A program made the position numbers and the translations under genes. A stretch of DNA of 64,000 nucleotides from Marthasterias glacialis (lineage: Eukaryota; Echinodermata; Asteroidea; Forcipulatida; Asteriidae): positions 5,359,227 to 5,423,226 of the forward strand of contig OU452232.1 in the NCBI GenBank assembly GCA_911728455.2, in the 5' to 3' direction. Of this stretch, positions 9,631-22,200 are shown piece after piece. Below the pieces are notes generated by a model. It was not told the DNA's origin. It worked only from the letters and a program-made list of their open reading frames with translations, and searched no databases. Position 1 is the stretch's first letter; each line of letters starts with the position of its first letter.

Positions 9631-11965
9631 GACTTTTGAGCTTCCTACAAAAGCAGTGAAAAACTGTTGGCCATTTGTGTAGCCATGCCAATGAAATTTG
9701 CCATTTTTGTTTGAGAATCAATTGACTGTCTAATTTTTGACGAAGCAAATTGTGTAAATGTATGTATACAGTAAGATATTTATATATTTAGAAATATGAA
9801 TATGTTTTATAAAAGTATCAGTTGTTTGTAAATACATCGAATTTGATGAATGTGAAATGCCTATATAAGGTTGCATACAGTTTGGCTAAAATATATGTCA
9901 ATGTTTTTGGGAAGAATTGTAAGGTGTATGCTGAAGCCAGCATGTGAACTGTCACAAACTAACGGGGATCGGTTCAATGGGGTCACTGCAAATTTGAGGG
10001 GCACACTGGGATGGACAACTGCAGCAGGTACTGATCAGTCAGAAAACTTTAGCCAGGAATATGCACAATTTCAACTGGCTTCCACGAATTGCTACTCAAT
10101 TATTTCCCACAGCATACTGTTGTGGACGACTGCATCAACTAGGCACAACATGAAGTATGTCAGTTTGACTTGACTTCTGTTGATAATTGGCCAAATATGT
10201 CCAACAGCATCATGTTGTGGACAACTCTATCAACTAGGAACTACATGTACTCTGTCAGTTTGACACACTGCAGTGACAACAAGGTCTTTATAAATGTGTT
10301 GATACAATTGACAGACATTTTAGCTTAACATGTGTGTTGACTTTAAATGTAACGATGATGCCTTTACCAAAATGATCAAAGATGGAATTGATTTGAAGAT
10401 GGTTTGGGATGGACCGTTCCCATTCCCTAGGGTTTGTGTGGTATTGATGTACAACAAATCCACAAATTAAATATGTATAATATCGACAGTGTAAAGAATG
10501 TCTCAATGTGTATGATTTGAGGCTTCACAAGGTGGAGGGAAAAAGAATGGGTTTGGGTTTGCAGCGTCCTACAATGGCCAGAGCATTCTAGTCAAAACAT
10601 TGAGAACAATTTAGAACTACTTCCTCTTCATCCAAAAGATATTACATGTTGTTCTATTCAGATAAAACAAGAATGTATTTGTGATTTGAGGCGTTGCATA
10701 TATTCGGTTTGCGGTAACACCATGTGATAATAACTTGGCTGTGTTTTTTTAAGAGCTTGTCCTGTTGTCTTTCTACTGCCGCGGAGTAGATTGGGAATCA
10801 GGAGACAAACCAGTTCAAATAAGAACTTAAGCTGCTGTTTTCTACCACCTCCAGAGTAGATTGTGATTCTCTCCATCTTTGACCGTGATTTATCAATGGT
10901 TCTCACAAGAATGTTGGTGGTCTTCGAAAGTTTTCAAGTATAATATACCGCAAAATACCGCAAACTAAAACCCATGTCTCAATATGCTCCACTGATTTGA
11001 AATCAACTTGCTGTGTTTATGTGATCCACTCCATTGCAGACATGAATGCATGTTGCCAAGAAGTTGTTTCTCTGTCTTTGGGTCGTAATAAAAAAAACTG
11101 ATACTTCAAAATTCCAAAGCAAATCAAGTATTAAATATACGATGTAAGTACTTCAGTGGTTAATAAGATGTAATGTTTGATCCTTGCAGCTGATTTGTTA
11201 GATAATCAAATACAGATTTTCACTGTTGTGGTGTTTGTGTCAACACTAGCTGCTTGACAAAATCATTAATCTTTTAGGAAAGTGTAGATACAAGTTTCTT
11301 TTGTTTGTATGTATAGATAAATGCCATACCACAATCTTGCAGTCGCCATTTTGGTTTGGTATCCGGTTTACAAAATGACAGTGATAGTTCCACTTCTTAA
11401 CCTTAACATGGAACCAGGCTATTTTTTCCCTTCCAACCCTGGTGTTGTAACATATGGAAGATGGCCGCAATATGCTAACATGTCAGGGGGTTACTTAACC
11501 ATTTAGAAATCAAACACAAAATACAAAATCACAGCTCCTAGGGTCGGACAAGTTGAACTAATCAAAGAGTAGGTAATGCACTTCCATCTCGCCTTGGCCC
11601 AATCTTATTGCTGTGTTTACTGGAGCACATTTGGTCTCATGGTCACCATTCTCCACTTGAAGGGTAAGCACCAACTTTCTGCATTATCTGTGTGTATTGA
11701 GTAATGCTTAAAGCATGTAAACACACAAGTACAAAAGTAACAATCCCTTGTAGACCTTTGAAATTGCATTGTTATTGCATATTAATGGCATATTAGACCT
11801 CATAGATTATTAATAACAACTTTTTGTTGCTTAAAACACTTCAGTAGTGGAGAAGACGGTTCAAAAATACACCCATTTGAGTCACTGTTTAAACATGAAT
11901 TTTTCTGTTACCGTAAGTGCAGGTTCTTTGCTTACAGTAAAGCAGATCCACACATCCCATGAAAC
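9631..11965. other. Intergenic, mostly unremarkable
   Basis: Apart from a two-copy tandem repeat near 10110-10264 I see no coding or structural signal. Confidence 0.5.
10110..10264. repeat. Two-copy tandem repeat, step about 92 bases
   Basis: The segment (c)acagcat..tgttgtggac, tcaactaggcacaacatg, gtcagtttgac at 10110-10172 is repeated in diverged form at 10202-10264. Confidence 0.7.
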
Positions 11966-11974
11966 TGAGAGCTG

Positions 11975-12282
11975 TTGAAATTCATAGAGCTGCTTAAGCA
12001 CAAAAAGAACCAGCTAAGCAGATCAAAATTATGCTTACCAGAATAAGGTGACCAGCCAAAATACCATATCACACTATACCATCTGTGATTGGTATCCAGG
12101 TCATATTTGCTTAGCAGAGAACCAGCTAAGCAGATCAAAATTATGCTTACCGGAATAAGGTGACCAGCCAAAATACCATATCACACTATACCATCTGTGA
12201 TTGGTATCCAGGTCATTTTTGCTTAGCAGAAAACTGTTAGGCAAAAGTTTGTCCTTAAAGCAGCTCTATGAAATTGGGACCA
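11975..12282. mobile_element. Foldback element family D, copy 1, with internal 112-bp duplication
   Basis: The inverted ends gaaattcatagagctgctta and aagcagctctatgaaattgg mark it. Inside, a 112-base unit starting agctaagcagatcaaaatta is present twice, at 12012 and 12124. Confidence 0.8.
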
Positions 12283-12456
12283 GGCTTTGAAGTGAGAAGT
12301 TTTCCTGATTTCAGCATTCTTCCGTTGATCTCTCTTTGCCTTTAAACTTACTTGAGAGACAGTCCAAACAAGGGAAGAAATGCATAGTCCAGACTGTGCT
12401 GTGATGTAGAGAATGTATAGATCCTCCACAAAGTAACACCCTAGAGGTTTAATACC

Positions 12457-12480
12457 GGGGGGGGGGGGGGGGGGGGGGGG
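12457..12480. repeat. Poly-G run of 24
   Basis: An uninterrupted run of 24 G in intergenic DNA. Length may be inaccurate in assembly. Confidence 0.9.
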
Positions 12481-14393
12481 TAGTCTTCATCTATAAACAA
12501 AGAGGACGCCATGACCCATTTGTCAGGATTTCTCATTTTTATTTGGTCAAACCCTGATAAACCCTACTTTATGTATAACAGTAGCTTTGCATATTAATGG
12601 CCAAAGATCGATCTCTTGTAACCAACACAACTCTGGAGTCCACCAAGGTGTTTTAGTCTGCTATTAAAAAGTATTCACATTTTGAAAAATTGCAGGAATA
12701 CTATTGTAAGCTAGTACATACATGATGCTGTACTGTTGTAAATGTTAATGTCTAATAAATGAATCAAATTCAGTTTTGTAATTAAGGATGTCTGTTTGGA
12801 TATTTCTTTTAGAGATGCTTCTCCAAGTATTAATTTATGGTTAGAGAAGAGTTTAATCATCAAAATCAAGTACTGATAAAGGCAATTTACAGGATCCATG
12901 GTTATAAAGCAAATGTTATGAACAATTTTAGTTGTTTAGCAAAAGTTAGTGGGGAGCCAGTCAATTGCAAGGAACATTAAACAATATTTTGGTTGGTAAC
13001 CCATTTCTGTGATTAGCAAATTGTTGTGAATGACAACTTGGTAAAATTTGACCCTGGTTATTGTCAAATAACCAGCATATAGAGCAAATGCATTTTAATG
13101 AAGTCTTACTCCTATTAAAGTTGCTTGTGATGGCTAGGAATTATTGCTTAATATATTCAGCAATTAAAAGAGTATGACCAGTCACAAGCGATAATGAAAT
13201 GTTCTGATTACCAAGGTCTCTTGTTGCTTTAGTAAATGAATAACTGTCGCTAATTGTGTGACTTGAAGAGAAGACAGATTACAGAACGATGTTGTCAGAG
13301 CTTCTTTAAACTTGTGTGATTTAAGGATTATAAGCAGAACATTTTGCTAAATAACTTTTTGTTAAAAAGCAAAACAAAACTTTGAATGAAAAAAACAGTC
13401 ACATAATGGTACATGAGACATGGTATTTTTTTACTGGTGACCTTATTCTGGTAAGCAAAACTATTTTGTCCGTAAATGTAGGTACTTATGTGCTTAAAAT
13501 CAGCTCTTTAAACCCTGTTCGTCGGTGTAGTGTACGCCCTCTAGCGATGGAAAAAAAATTTAACGCCCTGTTGTGGTGTAGGCACGGCAAACTGTACCAG
13601 ATTGACCAATGGGCGGGAAGCATTTACCGACCATGTACATGTACAGCCAATTCAAAATGGCTGCACACATGAAGTTCCTCAACTTGCAGTGCTTGCACAG
13701 ATACTGAGTGATGTACTCCAACTCGACTTGAGGGTCAATTTCTACGGTGCGATGATAACGTACTCTTTCAAATTCATTCAGCGGTGGTGCACATAACATT
13801 GGTGAGCAAAATACCTTATAAATCAAATGGAATGATTTGGGGGACCGGATCCATGGTGTGACCTTTCACTTCACCAAATAAATTAGTATTTTCTGCAATT
13901 AATGGTTTGGAAATTTGTCTTGTGATTAACTGATGAATTTGAATTTACAGACCTTTTTGAAATTCTCACCATCTCATGAATTCTCAGTGTGCAAAAGTAA
14001 TACACAAGGGCTGAATTTTTGATACGTTTTGACCTACCAAAATGGGTTCAGAGACCACCTTTCCCTTTCAGCCTCAAATTGGATTACATTAAATTGAATT
14101 GGGGGAAAACATGATGGCTGACTTTGATAAAAGTCTATCAACACAATGACATTTGTATAAATCAAATGGAAACAGTATGCTGTCCAAGATATTACTTTAA
14201 TATTGAGACTATACATTGCAAAGTCTTATGTAAACTTAAAATAAGCAATTCCTAATTTCATAGATGGTAATTTTTGTGCAGACAGTGTAACTGCTTGCAT
14301 AAATGATGTTCATGATACTTTCTCATAATGTTTTCAGTCCTTTGCTCAAGTCACTAACACATTCATGCTAAGTTTTCTGATGGATTCCTCATA
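12481..14393. other. Intergenic, AT-rich, with degenerate repeat fragments
   Basis: Fragments resembling family D (for example gtttagcaaaagttagtggg near 12936) and the 13601-13720 repeat are present. No gene was found. Confidence 0.45.
13601..13720. repeat. Dispersed repeat shared with 5967-6070
   Basis: This is the second copy of the degenerate dispersed repeat, recognised by the ordered motifs ccaatgggcggga, aaaatggctgcacaca and tgcttgcacagatactgagt. Confidence 0.4.
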
Positions 14394-14890
14394 GGAAGTT
14401 CTCTCATGGAATCTCCATTGATTGGAAGTTCTCTCATGGAATCCCTTTGGGAAGTTCACTCATGGAATCCCCACTAGAACTTAGAAGTTCTCTCTTGGTA
14501 TCTCCATTGGAAGTTTTCTCATGGAATCTCCATTAGCCTTTTTGAGGTGTGGCGGACACTATAGGGGTGCACTGTTTGGTTTGGGTGTATTCAGACAAAT
14601 GTACCCAAACCAAATAGTGTCATAGTAATGTGTCCACCATATCTCAAAATGGCTTATTGGAAGTTCCTCACAGAATCCCCATTAGAGAGTTCTCTTACGG
14701 AATTTGTGAGGGAGAATCTGTGATGAACTATGGGAACCCTTGTCACGGCAAAATACTGTAACATAATTCTACATGTAATGCTAAGGTTTCTACTGGATAC
14801 CCTGTGGGAAGTTCTTACATGTATGGAATCCACATGGGAAAGCTCTGTTGTGGAATTCCCATTTGAAATTATCCCATGGAGATCCCAATG
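14394..14890. repeat. About 30-base tandem repeat (ggaagttctctcatggaatc)
   Basis: Units with ggaagttctctcatggaatc followed by tccattg recur at least six times in 14394-14530 and again, more diverged, in 14657-14890. The array is interrupted by the element at 14536-14653. Confidence 0.85.
14533..14656. mobile_element. Foldback element with TTA flanks, inserted in the tandem repeat
   Basis: The element at 14536-14653 has inverted arms gcctttttgaggtgtggcgg and ccaccatatctcaaaatggc, with an inner pair tttggtttgggt / acccaaaccaaa, and TTA on each side. A 3-base TTA target is typical of PIF/Harbinger elements. Confidence 0.8.
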
Positions 14891-15350
14891 CTTTTCCATG
14901 AAATAGTGAATTTTCACCTATTTTACCAAGCATTTAACATGATTTGCCAACAGCCTTGTTGCTGACCATCATCTACTGCCTGATAAATATCATCAAACCC
15001 AAATTCTTGTTACTGATCACACTACTCTTGTAGTATTCAACACTAAGCACACAGAGTAAAACCTCGGACAATCAAACGATCACAGCCATGGATGTAGTCT
15101 GAGTTACTGGACCCAGCATTTTTTTATTTATTTATTTATTCATTTTTTTACACATTTTGGATATTATCTTGCGTATGTAGGGTATGGAGTTGGAGCAGTT
15201 TTTGTCACTCCCTGTTTTGGGGAATGAGTTGTGAAGGGCATTTGTACACATGTACCAAAAAACAAAACCAGTATTCACTCGGACCACACAAACGCCAGGT
15301 AATTTCCAAATTTAAAAAAAACGTTGTTGGATCCAATATCTCGTACTACC
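14891..15350. other. Intergenic, nothing recognised
   Basis: An AT-rich stretch with a short (ttta)n run near 15122. No gene or repeat boundary seen. Confidence 0.4.
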
Positions 15351-15470
15351 ATGGATGCTGGTTAGGTCACGGCAGTTAATGCCAAAGTCGCTTCAGAGGT
15401 CGCAGGTTCTAGCCTCGTTCTCGTCAATTTTTCTTTGTTCACCCCCAAAAATGCAGTGCCAAAATGATCT
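15351..15470 (+). repeat. tRNA-derived SINE, degenerate copy
   Basis: A degenerate head (gctggttaggtcacggcag, cgcaggttctagcct) is followed by aatttttctttgttcacccc, the same body as at 31028 and 53703. Confidence 0.6.
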
Positions 15471-15831
15471 AGAAATATGTTGTGAAATGTTTCTGTTTGA
15501 AATACTGCCAAGCATGCAAAAATTGTCCCCTTTCAAATCAAATTGCCACTTTGAAGAAAAAAAAACACTTGTGAATTTCCACGAAATCCCTACCAAAACG
15601 TAAACCATTACTCGGTGTCTCTAACGTGACATAACACAAAAAGGGTAAGAAAAATAACTTGTTTTCGGATGGAAACCATATGAACAATCTTTTCTAGGAA
15701 GAATTGTTGGTTAATAATTCACACACCATATAAAGCTCCGCAACTTACTTCAAAGATCGGTTGAATGCTGTGATTTTTTATAACCAGAGGGTAGGAATGG
15801 AAGTTAACTTCCAGAAGCCAACGAGCTGTTA

Positions 15832-15916
15832 TTTATTTATAATGCTGATAAATAGTGCTGTACTGAAGAAAGGTAACATGATTTTTAAACAAAACATTAA
15901 AATAAATTGATTTATT
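15832..15916 (-). terminator. TRPC polyadenylation signal candidates
   Basis: On the - strand AATAAA occurs at 15916-15911, three bases after the stop codon, and again at 15837-15832. The first would give a 3'UTR of only a few tens of bases; the second about 100. Confidence 0.45.
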
Positions 15917-15919
15917 CTT

Positions 15920-16203
15920 TCAAATATATTGCACTTGTGAGGGCGCCCGTGGTTTCCTTCCTTCCAGGGCTGTCAAGAGATCTTTACGTAACAAATCCAG
16001 TTGTTCCATCATGTTTTCAACCTTGTTCTCAACACAGGCAATATGGAAACTCATGGACTTAACACCAGCTTCCTGTAGGTGAACATCGGGGAGATTTATC
16101 GTGGGTGGAGCAGTGGCTGTGGGAGTGCGGGGCTCCTTGCGAAGTTGTTCCATCAGTTCAAATCTCAGGCTGGAAATGTCATTCTTAATCTCGTCTAGTT
16201 CAC
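15920..16203 (-). CDS. TRPC: TRPC last coding exon, coiled coil
   Basis: The acceptor is accttcatcag; the stop TGA is at 15922-15920. It begins [20 protein letters not shown], the standard TRPC coiled coil, then a proline/threonine-rich linker and a second heptad-like stretch ([20 protein letters not shown]). The protein ends SQVQYI, so the VTTRL PDZ-binding end of TRPC4 and TRPC5 is absent. Confidence 0.9.
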
Positions 16204-19200
16204 CTGATGAAGGTAAAAAGATTGAAATAAAATGTGAGAAACCTCAAATGTAAGCACCTCATCTTTAGTCCAGACCAACGACTCAAGTATGAGTCACTGA
16301 CACATTTTTCCTTTTAATACTCATAGCATTGTACGCAAAATGAATGAAGCAATACACTATATACTAAAAATGGCATCTGCACTGACAGTATTTCAAATAT
16401 ATGATTGCTTTTCTACACAATTACATAGCAAGGTAAATGGCATCACATGAAAATGAAAAAATATAATGAAAAGTTGAATTATTGGTCTTTATAAAGGTTT
16501 TCATTGTATATAGCCACCACAAAAGTTATTCCTGGCAATCGAGCATTAAGGATTGTTTACTGAATGGTGTACACTGCAAAAACTGGGGTGTTAAATTGAT
16601 TCTCTTGGTTTCTATGTGATAACACCGACATGGTGTTAGTTATCCCATTGCTTTATTGTTGGTAAAATTAACACCATGTCGGTGTTGTCACATTATAGAT
16701 ACCAAGAGAATCAATTTAACACCCTAGTTTTTGCAGTGTACTCTTATAGAGATGACATGTTTGTGGTGTAAAAAGCTTTTACCTTCATTGACTTCATCAT
16801 TTTCTTTCTCCCGTTGTAGCTTAAACAGGTATCTCTTGACAACGCCTTTCATAATGCTCTGACAAGAATTAATCAAAACTCTGAACGGTAAGTTGAAAAT
16901 TTTATTCTTTCACAACAATTGGATTCAAACGTAGATGTCCGTCTATATTATTTTAACACTCTAATGTGTTATTTCAACACTTTGAGATTTGGGTCAGTGA
17001 TTACCCTTGATGAAGATATGACTTGACTATAATTTTTGTAATAGTAAAACTTAAAAATGTTGAACACACTGTAGGTTAAATCGATCGTTCGAAAGAGTTG
17101 CCATTGACCGCACTGTTGGATGAAATACTTTGTTTCATGTATGAGACAGATGAAGCTGTATACATGCATATAGATGAAAACAGCTTTTGCTACTGTTTTC
17201 TTTTTACTGCTTGGGACACAATGTATGTCAGATGAAGAAGTTGGAGCTATGATTAACTGGTGAAAACAGCTGCTAGATTGAATGTAATGGATGATATTGA
17301 TAGAGCCCTCTGTAGTATATTTGAGGAGATGACACTGAAACAAAATAAGTGTATCATGCAGAGCCCCACCACCTTCCACTTAAAATCACCTGGTTAGCAT
17401 GGTTAGTGTGCAAACAATCGACAGAATCAGACCTCTATGCAAAAATACCCAGCGCTTTTAGAGATCGTTCCTGCCAAATTCCTCCCTGTCATCTTTTTAA
17501 TTCTAGATTCCAGCTATAATTTATAAAACAAGGTTCTATTTGATGGTTCTCATGAACCTTTTCATATATCTGTACTCAGGATTTGTATCACTGTTTTTAA
17601 AACACTGCATTCAGTGAATGGTTACCCTTGTATAGCGCAGCAAATGCTACACGAAATGTATCCATGCTACTTGACAGGGGTGTGAGAATTCAGCTTTTAA
17701 GCTGATTTCAGCTTTTTTTTGTTCATATTTTTACCCTCAATTTCAGCTTTTTTGTACACCTGCTCTGTACAAAATTATGGGAACTTTTTAAATTTCAACT
17801 TTTTGCTAGCTGTTCTCAGCTTTTTTTGTTTTTGTGGCCACTCACACCCCTGACTTGACAAGCATCATTTTGCTACTCAAACTAGCATTCAGTGTGTACA
17901 AAACATGTTCAGTCTGATATGATGGAGGAAATCGTTTCCTGCACCGGATGTGGAATGTCATGTTTTGAAATCAGGATGAATTAAGAATGAATGAATGAAT
18001 GAAAGTGACAGAGAAAGGTGTCATGATGGATGCTGATAAAGTGAAACGAAGCCTAGTTGGTACAGATAATTGTAGCTACACTGTATTCCATCAGTCAGTG
18101 GCCTAACCAAACATTTTCATTTGCGGGGGTGGGGTTGGGGTGGGTGGGCAAGCGGTGACCTTTTAGTACCTTTTTAGGGGGGCTTATAAGTGTATTAAAC
18201 CATTCATTTGTGCATTTTGTCGATCTCATTTGGGGGGGGGGGGCAAGAGGGGAGGGCAGGGGTTCTGAACGCCCCCCCCCCCCGGTTAGTCCACTGGTCC
18301 TAATGCCTATCATTATAACAAAAGACAATTTTGCGCAGGATGCGAGTGTTTTGTAGTTGATGTTTAGACTTCGAGCAAAACAAAATATTAATTTTAAACA
18401 TTCGATAACCTACCTCGTGTATGCTTTCGTTTCGTCGCAGCTCAGAGTGATTCATGATGTTAAAGACTCCATTTCTCTGAAACATATAAAATGTAAGAAA
18501 TTGGTGTCTTTGTTTGCTCGGGTTTGGTTGGTTTTTTACTCACAAAAATACAGAAATAAACTTGAATGGTTAATTAACTTCAACAGACCATTCATACAGC
18601 ACTCAGTAAACATCAAGGACCAAACTTTGTATATTGATTACTAGTAGGAAAATGGCGCTGCAATCTTTGTTGAAAAGAATCACTAATAAAAAAATAATAT
18701 AGAACTAAAAAGACTTATTTTACCCCTTAAAAAAAATGAATAAATAACAATAAACATAATAAATAAATAAACAAAAGATAAATAAAATCTGATACCGCCG
18801 CTGCTCACGATAGATGGAACTTGAACACATCATCAAAATAACTATACATTAATTAATATTTGTGTACTCACTCTGTCATTCATAGGCATTTGTGCTCTGG
18901 AACTTCTCACTGATTCTTTCTTCTTTTTCAAATTAGTGACTTGACGCCGTAACCATTTGTATACATAAAAACAGCTCTTTGGGCTGGGCACAAGATTGAA
19001 AGGGTTTGGTAGGGTGGCGCCCTTTTCAAAGTAGGACAGCCAGAGCTGCGATCTTGCGAATTTCCACTCCACGTCCTGGTCACTCTGTAACAAAAGTTTG
19101 AATAATTAATCAGACCCCATTGTTTTTGTTATATAAATTCGCATGCCTCAAAGTTAAATTGAGTGGCACTTTCAACTGAAGAGGCAGAATCGTTTTAAAA

Positions 19201-22200
19201 CACAAATGAATGAAAGTGAATTAGGCTGTTTTTTGTTGTTTTTTTTTTGTTTTTTTTTTGCCGAACATGACCGGGAAGATCTTCAGTGACAATTTCAGAC
19301 TGAAGTATTTTTCAAATTAAAAATCAACCATTGGTAGATATGATTACATTCACTAACCTCGATCTCTTGAAATGAATTGCTCATCATAGCAATCAGCATA
19401 TTAAGCATGACTAATCCCATCACTACAAAATACACCATGAACAAGACGTGACCAACAAATGACGTCAGCTGATGGCCACTCCCATATAGATCGCTGTTTG
19501 GAATTGTTGGATCGTCTGGTTGGGCAAGGCCGAATAATGCCCAAAATAACGTCATGAAGGTGAAGCCAAACCTTGAGAAGTTAATTGTACAATAGAGAAT
19601 GATTTTATAATGCAAGTTTGACTGTAAAACTTGAAGCAAAACGAAATGGAGCAAAAGTGTTAGGCTTTTAACAAAATAAGCATTATGACACGCGTGGCTT
19701 TTTTGGCAAAACTTTAATTGCTTCTCTAAAGGAGTAAATATCTATTTACGAGAGTATAGACTGATTTATTAGCTAAATGTGCGCCAATGTTGGCTGCCGG
19801 ACTGCATACTCCTCAGGAGTTAGATGGGGCATGGAGGAAGGAAGACATGGATGGGGGTAATGAATGCTCGAGGCCTAGAGAATACAAGGAGTGATGTAAG
19901 ACCTCGGTAAGGCCTAACACTGCCTATGTTATGGTTTCATTACCCTGGACGAGTATTGTTCTCTTGTCATTTAAAGGATCCAGATTGCTTCCCCTTCCTG
20001 CCTCAATTTGGATACATACTGAACTGCATAAAAGTATGGTGTCAATAAAAGGACAGAAGAGAAGCCCGCACAGACTATAAATTTAACCCTTTGATTCCAT
20101 AGGATCTTCAATATCTTATTACATGACTACTATTACCGAAACTGTACAAGAAGCAGGAAAAGGGCAATACGTTTGGTTAAATAGATCTGCATTACGTAAT
20201 AACATGGGATGAGGGCGCTGCACTGCGGCGACCTCTAGTGTTTGCACTCTGTTCTGTTTTATTTCCTTCATTTAGTACCTTTTTATCTTGTCTTTGTTCA
20301 TTTCTGGGTCTGATTGAGTGAAGTATCATGTCTTCAGGCTCAATACTAGTGTGGCAGTTTTTTCGTCGTAATGTTTATTTGTGGTGTTTTTAATTATATG
20401 CATAACCACCTGGTATGATGCACGAACATTACCCATTGTGTACAAGCGGGATACATTGTTAAAATTCAGGTCACAGGTCACACCACCATGTTGTGATTTT
20501 CCAAGAGGACCGTGTGGCTGCCTAAAACACCGCAAGCGGGCAAGAAAGGAGGTTTAAGGGTACGACTCATGCCGTAAGCATAACCTCATCTATCATTACA
20601 CTCCAGGTAACTGCCGATCACTGAGAAACAAAACTCGATAAATTACACGCATGTTCGAAATTTTGTAATGAATATCGAGAGAGCTGCATGATGTACTTAA
20701 AGTGAATCGTCGAGTCGAATCGAGTCGAATCGAACACATTTAAACATCCCTTACTCGAGGAGATCAGAGCAAGAAGCAAGCAAGATTAAATGAACGCATG
20801 GAATGTCCTCAAGATGCAAAACAAGATAACTGCATCATTTTGAAGTGCTCAGCAACTTCCAACCCGTGTAATAAGTTAAAAGAGGCGTACATGTAATTGC
20901 TTTATGATACATACGTGCCAAATCCATAGCCTGCCTTGTGTGCCGAACAGGCAGTTGCCGGCTCGGCGTCATAGTACCAGTACAAATTGTACAGCGAGCA
21001 GAAGAATGCCAGAAACACCACACTGAAGACTACACCAAACCGTATAATATCACCCAGCATACGACCTAGAGATATTTGCAACGGTCCCAGGAATTCGCTT
21101 ACTGGCAGGACGTAGGACATACGACTAAAACTTAAAACATTTGCAACGGCAAAAAGAGCCTCAGCTAATAAGATGGGGTCATCGTCCTTCCAATCATGGC
21201 GGTCTGCAGAAACAAAAACAAAAACAAAAAAAATTTGCAGTGGTTTTAACACTACACATTTTGATATTATACTAGACAAACCTTTAAGTAAAACACATGA
21301 TTGTTATTTCTTAGGAGTTCTATCAAAGTTGGTATGACCATTGAAACGTTAACAATCAACGATGTATCGTTTACTTGGGCAAGAAACTTAACTAAAATTG
21401 CTTTAATGGTCAAATTAGCTTTTTGTTTAGTGACTTCGTTCAAGTTGGTATTGAAGTGAAGTATAGACTAGCCTTGTGATCGCTGGATCATTTTATTTTT
21501 CTGCGGCTCTGCCCCGGGGAAAAAAATAAACGCTCAAGGGATCACCTCGGGAGGCTACTTGTTTTGTTTTTTAGGGTTTTGTTTGTCTTTTGTTGTTGTT
21601 TTTTCCCCTATTACTCCAGCGGTTAAAATTGTTCACCAGTATAATGCCGTACCTCCACGTACAAAATAGAAATTCTGCACAGCGACTGAGTCATTGGAAG
21701 TCACCAGACTACATGCTGCTTGGTTGTTGATGAAAAAGTTTATGGCGACACTGGATGTGCTAAAACTGCAGGCTTTTAACGTAAATGACGACATGTAGAA
21801 ATTCAACATAGCAATGTCTAACCAGTTCCACACCGATGCTAAGTATCGCCGATGGCCCTCCTCCCATATTTGTTTAATCTCCGCCCACAAAGTACCTGTA
21901 TAAATCAATACATAAAGACATTAATTTCAGTCAGTCGTCGTCGATGTATGTTAATGTACACCCATTTTCTACCAAATGAAAAATGTCAGTCTTTCCGTTC
22001 TTGTTTCTCCGCAAAATAAGAACATATAAATATTATTTTTAGTTATTACTTTTGTCGATGTATGTAACTCTTTTTTGTTTTCTTCTTCGTCTCTCATTCT
22101 CTCTCTCAGTCAATCAAGGAGACAAAACATAATTATTCCTGGGTGGGGATAGAACCCCTGATCTTTGGCGTTCAAAAGCAGACTTCCTGACCGTTAAATC

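Noticed and set aside
16969..17379. 136-codon open frame on - strand within the TRPC intron
   Set aside because: No TRPC similarity, no need for an extra exon because phases on either side already match.
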